Source: Clostridia bacterium (GTDB lineage Bacteria > Bacillota > Clostridia > Oscillospirales > Acutalibacteraceae). Taken from it: a DNA stretch of 64,000 bases. A program made the position numbers and the translations under genes. The DNA is taken from NCBI GenBank assembly GCA_017438845.1, contig JAFRUO010000004.1:1-64000 (forward strand), given 5' to 3'. This document shows, piece after piece, positions 1-7,602 of this stretch (the stretch's first letter is position 1; each line of letters starts with the position of its first letter). Under the pieces are notes generated by a model that made no database searches, was not told where the DNA came from, and was given only the letters and a program-made list of their open reading frames with translations.

Positions 1-85
1 TATATATATAGTCAAGACAAACTGCCTAACTGCAATAAATATAGGCATAAATGCAATAAACTGATTATCATACCTCCTTGACAAT

Positions 86-138
86 AAAAAAGCGCGCAGC
101 CGAAGCTACGCACAAAAAACGCACAGCTCCTACTGTCG
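86..138 (-). terminator. tandem terminators of the small RNA
   Basis: The minus strand has a short hairpin (138-120) followed by six T (119-114). A 9-bp hairpin with UUC-type loop and several G-U pairs (113-92) then ends in six T (91-86). Two stacked intrinsic terminators suggest strong insulation from what lies to the left. Confidence 0.7.
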
Positions 139-254
139 CCAAACAATAACATCAATTCCGTACCCGGAACGATATAACAGAGCCGGCATTTTTATCTGGA
201 TATAAAAATGCCGTTCCGGAAATTACGGAAGATATTTAGATGTTATTATTTGGC
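86..254 (-). ncRNA. predicted rod-shaped small RNA, about 170 nt
   Basis: No reading frame fits here, but the minus strand has a complete small-RNA transcription unit. The predicted first base (254) is exactly the start of a 16-bp closing stem: 254-239 pairs with 153-138 with one G-U pair. Inside it are a 7-bp stem (230-224 with 162-156), a 4x1 internal loop, an 8-bp stem (219-212 with 171-164) and a 10-bp apical hairpin (211-202 with 195-186). About 14 unpaired bases lie on the 3' side (185-172), and 8 unpaired bases (238-231) on the 5' side. Two terminators follow. A single long, bubble-containing rod recalls 6S RNA, but I cannot confirm family membership; a new small RNA family is equally possible. 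Confidence 0.6.
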
Positions 255-260
255 AATTAC

Positions 261-289
261 ATTTTATCAAATAATTCAGACGCAGTCAA
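261..289 (-). promoter_or_regulatory. promoter of the small RNA
   Basis: On the minus strand TTGACT (289-284) and TAAAAT (266-261) are separated by exactly 17 bases. The predicted start at 254 coincides with the base of the small RNA's closing stem. The promoter begins just after the ackA terminator, so the RNA is probably transcribed independently of ackA. Confidence 0.7.
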
Positions 290-292
290 TAC

Positions 293-322
293 AAAAAAAG
301 CGCCGCAGGTTTTCCTGCGGCG
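293..322 (-). terminator. ackA terminator
   Basis: A perfect 9-bp GC-rich stem (CGCCGCAGG / CCTGCGGCG, 322-314 with 309-301) with a four-base loop is followed on the minus strand by seven T. It lies about 30 bases after the ackA stop codon. Confidence 0.9.
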
Positions 323-353
323 TAATACTATTTATATTATATTGAATTTGCTC

Positions 354-1553
354 TTATTTGCCTTCGAGGATTGCCAGCGTATCTCTTGCAATAACAAGCT
401 CTTCGTTAGTGGGGATAACGAACATTTTAAGCTTGGAGTCGGGAGTTGAAATTTCAATTTCTTCGCCTCTGACGTGGTTCTTTTCCTCGTCAATTTCGGT
501 GCCGAGGAATTTAATGTTTTCAGCAACTCTTGTTCTGTACTGAGGGTTGTTTTCACCGATACCGCCCGTAAACACAACTGCGTCAATGCCGCCCATAGCC
601 GCCGCAAAACCGCCGATGTACTTTGTAAGCTGGTGGCAGAGCATGGACTCAACAAGCTTTGCTCTGGGGTTTCCGTCCTTCGCCATCTGCTCGATTGTTC
701 TGTTGTCGCTTGTGCCTGCAATGCCGAGCATACCGCTCTTCTTGTTCATAAGCGTGTCCATCTCGTCGGGAGTAAGGTTGTGTGCCTTCATAATAGTGGG
801 AACGATTGCAGGGTCGATTGAGCCGCAGCGCGTACCCATTATAATGCCCTCAAGAGGGGTAAGGCCCATAGTTGTGTCAAAGCACTTGCCGTCCTTGACC
901 GCAGAGATTGAAGAGCCGTTTCCGAGGTGGCAGGTAACGATTTTCGTTCCCTCAGCCTTGCCGCCTAAAAGCTCAATGCATCTGCCCGAAACATATCTGT
1001 GCGAGGTGCCGTGGAAGCCGTAACGGCGGATGCCGTCCTGCTCATAGTATTCATAAGGTAAAGCGTACATATATGCGTAGTCGGGCATAGTCTGATGGAA
1101 GCCTGTGTCAAATACTGCAACCTGAGGAACGCTCATAATGCTTTCGCAGGCTTCAATTCCCTTTAAGTTTGCGGGGTTGTGAAGCGGACCGAACTTGAAG
1201 CATTCTCTTATTGCTGCCTTAACCTCCTCGGTAACAAGCACCGAAGCCGAGAACTTTTCGCCGCCGTGAAGAACTCTGTGTCCTACTGCGCCGATTTCGT
1301 CCATTGAGGCGATAACTCCGTTTTCCTTGCTTACGAGAGTGTCAAGCACCAGCTGGATAGCCTCGCCGTGGTTTGCCATAAGGTGAGCTTCCTTTATGTT
1401 CTTTGAAGCGTCAGAAGGAACCTTGTGTGTAAACGAGGCGTTGCTGTCGCCGATCTGCTCGCAAATACCTTTGGCAAGCAGGTTTTCGTTTTCCATATCT
1501 ATAAGCTGATATTTAAGCGATGAGCTGCCTGCGTTAATAACGAGAATTTTCAT
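354..1553 (-). CDS. ackA: acetate kinase
   Basis: Interconverts acetyl phosphate + ADP with acetate + ATP in the cytosol, the energy-yielding last step of acetate fermentation. The 399 residues match the usual family length. The phosphate-binding start NAGSSSLKYQL is at residues 7-17, followed by GHRVLHGG, FDTGFHQTMP, GFHGTSHRYV and HLGNGSS, all in family order. The start is set by a GGAGGG site upstream and by the conserved N-terminus. The partner phosphotransacetylase gene is not adjacent. The gene is transcribed alone from its own promoter and ends in a strong terminator. Confidence 0.97.
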   Translation of the reverse strand: MKILVINAGSSSLKYQLIDMENENLLAKGICEQIGDSNASFTHKVPSDASKNIKEAHLMANHGEAIQLVLDTLVSKENGVIASMDEIGAVGHRVLHGGEKFSASVLVTEEVKAAIRECFKFGPLHNPANLKGIEACESIMSVPQVAVFDTGFHQTMPDYAYMYALPYEYYEQDGIRRYGFHGTSHRYVSGRCIELLGGKAEGTKIVTCHLGNGSSISAVKDGKCFDTTMGLTPLEGIIMGTRCGSIDPAIVPTIMKAHNLTPDEMDTLMNKKSGMLGIAGTSDNRTIEQMAKDGNPRAKLVESMLCHQLTKYIGGFAAAMGGIDAVVFTGGIGENNPQYRTRVAENIKFLGTEIDEEKNHVRGEEIEISTPDSKLKMFVIPTNEELVIARDTLAILEGK

Positions 1554-1595
1554 TTTTTCCCTCCAAAATTATTTGATTGAATTTTTAACGCTAAT

Positions 1596-1624
1596 ATTAT
1601 ATACTTAACATAAGGATTTTTCAA
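1596..1624 (-). promoter_or_regulatory. ackA promoter
   Basis: The minus strand reads TTGAAA (1624-1619), a 17-base spacer and TATAAT (1601-1596), about 40 bases upstream of the ackA start codon. It overlaps the divergent promoter proposed for the glycosylase gene. Confidence 0.75.
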
Positions 1625-1633
1625 GGATAAAAT
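1605..1633 (+). promoter_or_regulatory. promoter of the glycosylase-tmcAL genes
   Basis: TTAACA (1605-1610), a 17-base spacer and TAAAAT (1628-1633) lie 30 bases before the glycosylase start. The site overlaps the ackA promoter on the other strand, so the two could compete for polymerase. Confidence 0.5.
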
Positions 1634-1662
1634 ACTAATCTTTATTTAAGTACGGAGAAAAA

Positions 1663-2160
1663 ATGGCTGAAATTGTCACTCACGGCTTTGAGCCCGTTTA
1701 TAATAAGAACAGCAGGGTGCTTGTACTGGGCAGTCTGCCGAGCGTGAAATCTCGGGAAAACGGCTTCTATTACGGTCATCCGAGAAACCGCTTCTGGCTT
1801 GTCTTGTCTAAACTTTTTGAAAGCGAATTACCCTTGATGGTTTCCGAAAAAACCGAGCTTCTTTTAAAGCACCGTATAGCAGTTTTTGATGTCGTGAGAA
1901 GCTGTGAAATTGAATCCTCAAAGGACAGCTCAATTAAGATTATTGAGGCAAACGACATATTGCCGATTGTCGAAGGCTCAAATATCTCGAAGATTTTTGC
2001 GAACGGCAGAACAGCAGAGAGGCTGTATAATCGGTACATTCTGCCCGAAACGGGTATAGGCATTACCGCCCTTCCGTCAACAAGTCCCGCAAATGCGGCT
2101 TATTCCGTTGACAGACTTCTGGATGAGTGGAAAATAATCAAAGAGGAAGCAGTAAAATGA
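1663..2160 (+). CDS. DNA-deoxyinosine (hypoxanthine) glycosylase, UDG superfamily
   Basis: Predicted base-excision enzyme that removes deaminated bases, mainly hypoxanthine, from DNA. The 165 residues fit the small family-6 HDG group. The motif GSLPSVKS is at residues 23-30, followed by a GxYYxHPRNxFW-like stretch and a C-terminal ALPSTSPAN segment in the position of the second UDG motif. Family assignment rests on these motifs; the base preference is inferred from the family. The stop codon overlaps the tmcAL start (ATGA), so the two are probably co-translated. Confidence 0.85.
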   Translation: MAEIVTHGFEPVYNKNSRVLVLGSLPSVKSRENGFYYGHPRNRFWLVLSKLFESELPLMVSEKTELLLKHRIAVFDVVRSCEIESSKDSSIKIIEANDILPIVEGSNISKIFANGRTAERLYNRYILPETGIGITALPSTSPANAAYSVDRLLDEWKIIKEEAVK

Positions 2161-3326
2161 ACACAGTCGGTATTGTAGCTGAATTTGACCCCTTTCACAA
2201 CGGTCACAAATATTTGATTGATAAGGCTAAGGAGCATGGCGACGCGGTTGTATGCGTCGTCAGCGGCAGCTTTGTGCAGAGGGCTGCGCCCGCTTTGCTT
2301 CCTGCCCGTGTTCGTAGCCTTGCGGCGCTTTTAAACGGTGCGGACGCAGTGCTGAGGCTTCCGTTTGTTTATGCGGTTTCCTCGGCTGAGCTTTTCGCCG
2401 CGTCAGCAGTTAAAATTCTATGCGGCTTCGGCTGTAATAAAATCTGCTTCGGCGCGGAAACCCCCGACAGAGAAAAAATACTGAAAGCCGCTGAGTTTTT
2501 TAATTCCGAAAAATATCTGCAAAGGCTTAAAAAAGGTCTTGAAAAGGATGAGGTTTTCCCTGTCGCAAGGCAGAAAGCGCTTGCAGAGGAGGGGATCGAT
2601 CTTGACATTTCCCATCCTAACAATATTCTTGCGGTTGAGTATACAAAGGAAGTTTTAAAAAGCTTCCCCGAGGTCGATATTATCCCTGTCGGAAGGACTG
2701 TTTTCAACCACAACAGCACGCTTACCGAAAACGGCTTTGCAAGCGGTTCTTACATAAGGGAGCTTATGCGGATGGGGAAGGGCTTTTCCGACTTTATTCC
2801 CGAAAATGTATGTGAGCTTTATTCCGACTGCCTTAGGGACGGAAGCTTTGCGGATTTTTCAAAATTTTCAACCGCCGTCCTTTCAAAACTGAGGTTGGGC
2901 GAAGGTGAAAAGCTATTTGCAAACCTTAACACAGAGCTTCATGCAAGGCTGAAAAACAGCGTCGGTAGCGCGCGCGATTTGGATGAGCTTTATTTCCTTA
3001 TGAAAGCAAAGCATTATACTCATTCAAGAATAAGGCGCGCGGTACTCAGCGAGTATTTTGAGATTACCGATGACGACTTGAAAATAAACCCTCCTTATAT
3101 CGGTCTTCCGGGCTTTGTAAAGAGAAATGAGGACAAAATAAGAGAGCTCGTCCGAGGCGCTTCTTTACCGGTGATTACGTCTTACAGCGAAATAAAAAAG
3201 CTTGAAAGCAAGGACGCCGACAGAGTTTTTGAGCTTGAACAAAAAAGCACGGATATTTATTCTCTTTGCCTGAGTACGCCCGAAAAATGCGGACTTGAAT
3301 ACACACAGGGGATAATCAAAATATAA
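2157..3326 (+). CDS. tmcAL: tRNA(Met) cytidine acetate ligase TmcAL
   Basis: Makes N4-acetylcytidine at the wobble base of elongator tRNA-Met, using acetate and ATP through an acetyl-adenylate. The protein has 389 residues. The nucleotidyltransferase motif FDPFHNGHKYL is at residues 10-20, with the HxGH signature at 14-17, and there is an SGSFVQR-type segment near residue 36. I chose the ATG at 2157 because the conserved MNTVGIVAEF start follows it and a GAGGAAG site precedes it; an in-frame ATG at 2127 would add ten unconserved residues. The substrate, acetate, is the product of the neighbouring ackA, though the genes are divergently transcribed. Confidence 0.92.
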   Translation: MNTVGIVAEFDPFHNGHKYLIDKAKEHGDAVVCVVSGSFVQRAAPALLPARVRSLAALLNGADAVLRLPFVYAVSSAELFAASAVKILCGFGCNKICFGAETPDREKILKAAEFFNSEKYLQRLKKGLEKDEVFPVARQKALAEEGIDLDISHPNNILAVEYTKEVLKSFPEVDIIPVGRTVFNHNSTLTENGFASGSYIRELMRMGKGFSDFIPENVCELYSDCLRDGSFADFSKFSTAVLSKLRLGEGEKLFANLNTELHARLKNSVGSARDLDELYFLMKAKHYTHSRIRRAVLSEYFEITDDDLKINPPYIGLPGFVKRNEDKIRELVRGASLPVITSYSEIKKLESKDADRVFELEQKSTDIYSLCLSTPEKCGLEYTQGIIKI

Positions 3327-3329
3327 AAT

Positions 3330-3371
3330 TTTGCAAGTTTTCTTGCAAATGGCTTCATTTTATTTTATAAT
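3330..3371 (+). promoter_or_regulatory. promoter with overlapping palindrome, RpiR-type regulator
   Basis: TTGCAA (3343-3348), a 17-base spacer and TATAAT (3366-3371) form a good promoter. A perfect 8-bp inverted repeat TTTGCAAG-N4-CTTGCAAA (3330-3349) covers the -35 box. It could be an operator for the regulator itself; as RNA it could also end the upstream tmcAL transcript, although its T tract is poor. Confidence 0.55.
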
Positions 3372-3403
3372 AATAGAACTCTACAAAATAAGGATATGAC
3401 AAA

Positions 3404-4279
3404 ATGAAAAACAATTTGCTTTCAAAGCTTGAGGACAAAAGCCTGAAGCTTTCAAAGGGTCACAGGAAAATAGCCGCATACATCAGAGAAAACTACGACA
3501 AGGCGGCTTTTATGACTGCTTCCAATCTCGGCAAAAATGTCGGAGTCAGCGAATCAACCGTTGTCCGCTTTGCTTGTGAGCTCGGCTTTAAGGGCTATCC
3601 GGAGCTGCAACAGGAAATACAGCAGATGATTAAGTCAAAGCTTACCGCCGTGCAGAGAATGGAGGTTTCCGAAAACCTTATTGCGGGAAACGACATAATC
3701 AGAAGCGTGCTTTCGGACGACATTGAGCTTATAAGGGAAACTGCGGAAAAGACCTCAAAAAAGGATTTTGACGAAGCGGTTAAAGCAATTAACAAAGCAA
3801 ATAAAATATATATTCTCGGCGTTCGCTCATCTGCGGCTCTGGCTTCCTTTTTAGCCTTCTACTTTAACCTCGTTTTTGATAACGTAGTGCTTGTTGACAC
3901 CTCGAGTGCTTCCGAAATGTTTGAGCAGATGTTCAGAATTACAAAGGGCGACCTGTGTATAGCCATCAGCTTTCCGAGATATTCAAAGCAGACCGTAAAC
4001 GCACTTCGCTTTATTGCCGACAGAAAGGCTACCGTTATTTCAATTACAGACACCGTTGACTCGCCGATGGCGCCTTATACGGACCATCTGCTTGTTGCAA
4101 GAAGTAATATGGCGGGCGTTGTTGACTCGCTTGTTGCACCGTTGAGCTTAATTAACGCTTTGATTGTCAGCGTTACCCTCAGCCGTAAGGAGGAGGTTTA
4201 CAGCAACTTCAACGAGCTTGAAAGCATCTGGGATTCTTATCAGGTTTACGAAAAGGAAGAGGAACCGTCCGATGAGTAA
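3404..4279 (+). CDS. MurR/RpiR family transcriptional regulator
   Basis: A sugar-phosphate-responsive repressor type of 291 residues. The N-terminal winged helix-turn-helix (about 1-77) contains the typical SESTVVRFACELGFKGYPEL recognition region. A C-terminal SIS sugar-isomerase domain (about 125-255) contains ILGVRSSAALASF and ISFPRYSKQT. In the family the SIS domain binds amino-sugar or sugar phosphates; the actual ligand is not deducible here. It heads the flavoprotein-cmk-plsC-ispH run and overlaps the next gene by 8 bases. A palindrome over its own promoter suggests autoregulation. Confidence 0.9.
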   Translation: MKNNLLSKLEDKSLKLSKGHRKIAAYIRENYDKAAFMTASNLGKNVGVSESTVVRFACELGFKGYPELQQEIQQMIKSKLTAVQRMEVSENLIAGNDIIRSVLSDDIELIRETAEKTSKKDFDEAVKAINKANKIYILGVRSSAALASFLAFYFNLVFDNVVLVDTSSASEMFEQMFRITKGDLCIAISFPRYSKQTVNALRFIADRKATVISITDTVDSPMAPYTDHLLVARSNMAGVVDSLVAPLSLINALIVSVTLSRKEEVYSNFNELESIWDSYQVYEKEEEPSDE

Positions 4280-5501
4280 GGTAATTGTAATCGGCGGCGG
4301 AGCGGCAGGCTGTATTGCGGCGGCGTTTGCCAGTAAGTCGGGTAACGAGGTTCTGCTGCTTGAAAAGAATGAAAGAGTCGGTAAAAAGGTGCTTATAACG
4401 GGTAAGGGAAGGTGTAACCTTACCAATGACCAAACCGACATCAACGGACTTATTTCCAATGTTTCACATAACGGCAGGTTTCTTTATTCCGCATTCAGCG
4501 AATTTGACGCTCAGGACACAAAGCGTCTTTTTGAGGAGCTCGGTGTACCGTTAAAGGTTGAAAGGGGAAACAGAGTTTTTCCGCAGAGCGACAAGGCGGC
4601 TGATATAGTCAAGGCGCTCAATAAGCTTATTATTCTTAATAATGTTAAAAAGATTACCGCCGAGGTAAAGGAGCTTATTATAAAAGACGGCAGAGTTCTC
4701 GGCGTCAGGACTAAAGAGGGCAGTGAATTTTACGCCGACAGCGTGATAGTCTGTACCGGCGGCAGGTCATACCCAAAAACAGGTTCTACGGGCGACGGAT
4801 ACAAATTCGCCCTGCAGGCAGGTCACACTCTTGTTCCGACAAGGCCTTCTCTTGTGCCGCTTATCTGCAGAGAGGGCTTTTGCAGTGAAGCTATGGGGCT
4901 TTCCCTTCGCAACAGCGCAATAAAGGTTATCGACACCGTAAGCGGTAAGGAAATATATTCCGATTTCGGAGAAATGCTCTTTACTCACTTCGGTGTTTCG
5001 GGTCCGATGATACTTTCCGCATCGGCGCATATGGATAACATGGAAAAGGAAAGATATGAAATAAATATTGACCTTAAACCTGCTTTATCCAAAGAAAAGC
5101 TTGACGAGAGACTTCAAAGGGATTTACTTGAAAACAGCAATAAGGCGCTTTCAAACGTGCTCGGCCTGCTTTTGCCGAGGGCGCTTATCAACCCGATTAT
5201 CAGACTTTCAAGGGTTAAGCCGTCCACAAAGGCTAATCAGCTGACTAAGGAAGAAAGACTCAGGATAGTCGAAAAGCTTAAATGCCTTAAGCTTACCGTT
5301 CTTGATTACGGCTCGTTTGACGAAGCTGTAGTTACAAGCGGAGGAGTAAGCTGTAAGGAAATTAATCCCAAAACCATGGAGTCAAAGCTCTGCAAGGGAC
5401 TTTATTTCGCAGGCGAGGTTATTGATGTTGACGCTTATACGGGAGGTTTTAACCTGCAGATAGCCTTTTCAACGGGGTATCTGGCAGGAAAAAATGCTTG
5501 A
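4272..5501 (+). CDS. HI0933-like NAD(P)/FAD-dependent oxidoreductase
   Basis: A flavoprotein of the HI0933/YhiN family, function not established. The 409-residue protein begins with a Rossmann dinucleotide-binding motif GGGAAG (8-13). It also has a KGRCNLTN segment, a central TGGRSYPKTGSTGDG motif and a C-terminal FAGEVIDVDAYTGGFNLQ flavin-binding stretch, all typical of the family. The start at 4272 overlaps the regulator's stop; an in-frame upstream ATG at 4164 lies deep in the regulator gene and lacks conservation. It probably shares the transcript with both neighbours. Confidence 0.9.
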   Translation: MSKVIVIGGGAAGCIAAAFASKSGNEVLLLEKNERVGKKVLITGKGRCNLTNDQTDINGLISNVSHNGRFLYSAFSEFDAQDTKRLFEELGVPLKVERGNRVFPQSDKAADIVKALNKLIILNNVKKITAEVKELIIKDGRVLGVRTKEGSEFYADSVIVCTGGRSYPKTGSTGDGYKFALQAGHTLVPTRPSLVPLICREGFCSEAMGLSLRNSAIKVIDTVSGKEIYSDFGEMLFTHFGVSGPMILSASAHMDNMEKERYEINIDLKPALSKEKLDERLQRDLLENSNKALSNVLGLLLPRALINPIIRLSRVKPSTKANQLTKEERLRIVEKLKCLKLTVLDYGSFDEAVVTSGGVSCKEINPKTMESKLCKGLYFAGEVIDVDAYTGGFNLQIAFSTGYLAGKNA

Positions 5502-6280
5502 CTATGTGCTCCGAAAAAATTGACAAAGGCAACCGCTTTGACTGGGGCAAAGCCTCGGACAGCTATGCCGCATACCGTGATATTTACCCCGAAAAAATGT
5601 ATCGGGAGTTTTTCCGCCTCGGCTTTGGAGGCGCAGGCGGCAGGTATCTTGATATTGGCACGGGGACAGGCGTAATACCGAGGTTTATGCACGGTTACGG
5701 CGGAAGGCTTTACGGCATTGATGCGGCGGAAAACCAAATAATTAAAGCGGAGGAATTATCCTCCGGACTCGATATTAATTACAGCGTAGGCTCAGCTGAA
5801 AGCATACCTTTTGAAAGCTGTTATTTTGACGGGGCGTCCGCAGTTCAGTGCTGGCGTTATTTCGACAAGACGAAAGCCGTCCCTGAAATATACAGAGTTA
5901 TAAAAAAGGGCGGTATATTCATAATCGCATATATGCAATGGCTCCCCGGGGAGTCGGAAATAATAAAAGCTTCCCTTGAGCTTGTAAAAAAGTATAACCC
6001 TAATTGGGATTGCTTTTTAGAGCGCATAAACGTAAAAAACAGTACGCTTTCCCTTGACGGGTTTAAGAAAAAGGAGTTTCTTGAATTTGACTGCGATATT
6101 CCGTTTTCATATGAAAGCTGGAACGGAAGAATGATAGCCAGCAGGGGAATTGCGGCGACGCTTTCAAAGAAAGAAACAGAAAGCTTTTCAGCCGAGCACC
6201 TTGAAATGCTTAAAAACACGGCTGATGAGAATTTTAGCTTAAGACATCAGATTGCAATTTTTTGCTTTGAGAAGGAATAG
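5498..6280 (+). CDS. class I SAM-dependent methyltransferase
   Basis: A 260-residue methyltransferase of unknown substrate. Motif I is YLDIGTGTGVIP (about residues 50-61), followed by a YGIDAAENQI acidic strand and VGSAESIPF, the layout of Methyltransf_11/25 domains of the UbiE type. The start is uncertain: TTG at 5498 overlaps the flavoprotein stop (TTGA) at good spacing from GCAGGAA, while ATG at 5504 is two codons later. It sits between a flavoprotein and cmk, an unusual insertion into a common cmk-plsC-ispH order. Confidence 0.8.
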   Translation: MTMCSEKIDKGNRFDWGKASDSYAAYRDIYPEKMYREFFRLGFGGAGGRYLDIGTGTGVIPRFMHGYGGRLYGIDAAENQIIKAEELSSGLDINYSVGSAESIPFESCYFDGASAVQCWRYFDKTKAVPEIYRVIKKGGIFIIAYMQWLPGESEIIKASLELVKKYNPNWDCFLERINVKNSTLSLDGFKKKEFLEFDCDIPFSYESWNGRMIASRGIAATLSKKETESFSAEHLEMLKNTADENFSLRHQIAIFCFEKE

Positions 6281-6290
6281 GAGAATTGAT

Positions 6291-6962
6291 ATGAAAAAAA
6301 TCATCAACGTAGCAATTGACGGACCGGGCGGCGCAGGCAAAAGCACCGTTGCAAAGGCGGCGGCAAAGGAACTCGGTCTTATCTATGTCGACACGGGCGC
6401 TCTTTACAGAGCAGTCGGCGTGGGCGCACTGAAAAACGGGCTTGACACAAAGGATGCGGCTTCTGTAACGGAAATGCTGACCGATACCGAGGTCGGGCTT
6501 AAATACATCGACGGCGTACAGCACGTTTTTTTAAACGGAGAGGATGTTTCGGAAATAATCAGAACTCCCGACGCATCAATGGCGGCTTCAAACGTTTCTG
6601 CTATTCAGGCTGTCAGAGATTTTCTTTTTGACACGCAACGTAACATTGCAAAGAATAACAGCTGCGTGATGGACGGCAGAGATATTGCGACTGTTGTGCT
6701 TCCGGACGCACAGGTAAAAATCTTCCTTACGGCTTCTGCCGAGGTAAGGGCTCAGCGCCGTTTCCTTGAACTTAAGGAGAAGGGCTCGGACGAGCCGTAC
6801 GAAAAGGTGCTCGCAGAGCTTTTGGAAAGAGATTATCAGGATTCTCACAGGGAAATTGCGCCTCTAAAGCCTGCAGAGGACAGCGTAACAGTCGATACAA
6901 GCGAAATGTCCCTTGAGCAGTCAATTTCCACGGTGGTCAATCTTATTAAGGAGAAAATGTAA
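6291..6962 (+). CDS. cmk: cytidylate kinase
   Basis: Phosphorylates CMP and dCMP with ATP in pyrimidine salvage and supply. The 223-residue protein starts with IDGPGGAGKS, the P-loop at residues 11-18, then YVDTGALYRAV, VMDGRDIATVV and a C-terminal RDYQDSHREIAPLKPA segment, all diagnostic. The ATG at 6291 follows an AGGAGAA site; the longer reading from 6252 overlaps the upstream gene. It precedes plsC and ispH-rpsA, a frequent order in Firmicutes. Confidence 0.96.
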   Translation: MKKIINVAIDGPGGAGKSTVAKAAAKELGLIYVDTGALYRAVGVGALKNGLDTKDAASVTEMLTDTEVGLKYIDGVQHVFLNGEDVSEIIRTPDASMAASNVSAIQAVRDFLFDTQRNIAKNNSCVMDGRDIATVVLPDAQVKIFLTASAEVRAQRRFLELKEKGSDEPYEKVLAELLERDYQDSHREIAPLKPAEDSVTVDTSEMSLEQSISTVVNLIKEKM

Positions 6963-6963
6963 A

Positions 6964-7602
6964 TTGAGCTTCGATTACTCTAAAGTTAAGGAATACGGCA
7001 CCTATGACGCAGTCAGAGGTCTGGCTAAAATCGTATGTAAAAAAAGATATAATATAACCTATGTCGGTCAGGAAAACATTCCCTCCGAGGGCGGCTTTAT
7101 ACTTGCCTGCAATCACCAGGACGCGCTTGACCCGCTTGTTATTGCGAACGGCTGTAAAAGGGTGATTCACTTTATGGCAAAGGAGGAGCTTTTTGAGAAG
7201 CCCGTCATTGCCGGCTTTTTAAAGAGGCTGAATGCTTTTCCCGTAAAGAGAGGCGACGGTGATATGTCTGCGCTGAAATATGCAAGGAACGTGGTCGAAA
7301 ACGGCTGGGTGCTCGGCATATTCCCGGAGGGTACAAGGAGCAAGGACTATAAACCGACAAGGGGAAAATCAGGCGTTGCGCTGATAGCGAAGCAGACGGG
7401 CGCTGATATACTTCCTGTTTCCATTTATACCGATGAACAGTACAAAAAAGGCACAAGGCTTACAGTCAGGTTCGGAAAAATAATAAAATCGGAAGAGCTC
7501 AGCTTTTTGGAGGACCACTCCGCAAAGGAGCTTCGGGCAGCGTCAAAAAGAATTATGGGCGACATCACCGCACTTTGGGAGGAAGGGCATTGCGAAAAAT
7601 AG
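6964..7602 (+). CDS. plsC: 1-acyl-sn-glycerol-3-phosphate acyltransferase
   Basis: Adds the second acyl chain to lysophosphatidate, giving phosphatidic acid at the membrane. The 212-residue protein has the acyltransferase signature NHQDALDP (HX4D, His51 to Asp56) and the FPEGTRS substrate motif about 70 residues later. I place the start at TTG 6964, nine bases after AAGGAG and one base after the cmk stop; the upstream in-frame ATG at 6913 lies inside cmk. The end overlaps the ispH start by 13 bases. Confidence 0.92.
   Translation: MSFDYSKVKEYGTYDAVRGLAKIVCKKRYNITYVGQENIPSEGGFILACNHQDALDPLVIANGCKRVIHFMAKEELFEKPVIAGFLKRLNAFPVKRGDGDMSALKYARNVVENGWVLGIFPEGTRSKDYKPTRGKSGVALIAKQTGADILPVSIYTDEQYKKGTRLTVRFGKIIKSEELSFLEDHSAKELRAASKRIMGDITALWEEGHCEK

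Noticed and set aside
1..79. AAGGAGG followed by ATG on the minus strand at the left edge, giving a 19-codon frame
   Set aside because: The spacing is only one base, the peptide has no recognisable features, and the upstream neighbour lies outside the window.
332..721. Open frame antisense within ackA
   Set aside because: It mirrors the codon pattern of a clear acetate kinase gene and has no family features or ribosome-binding site.
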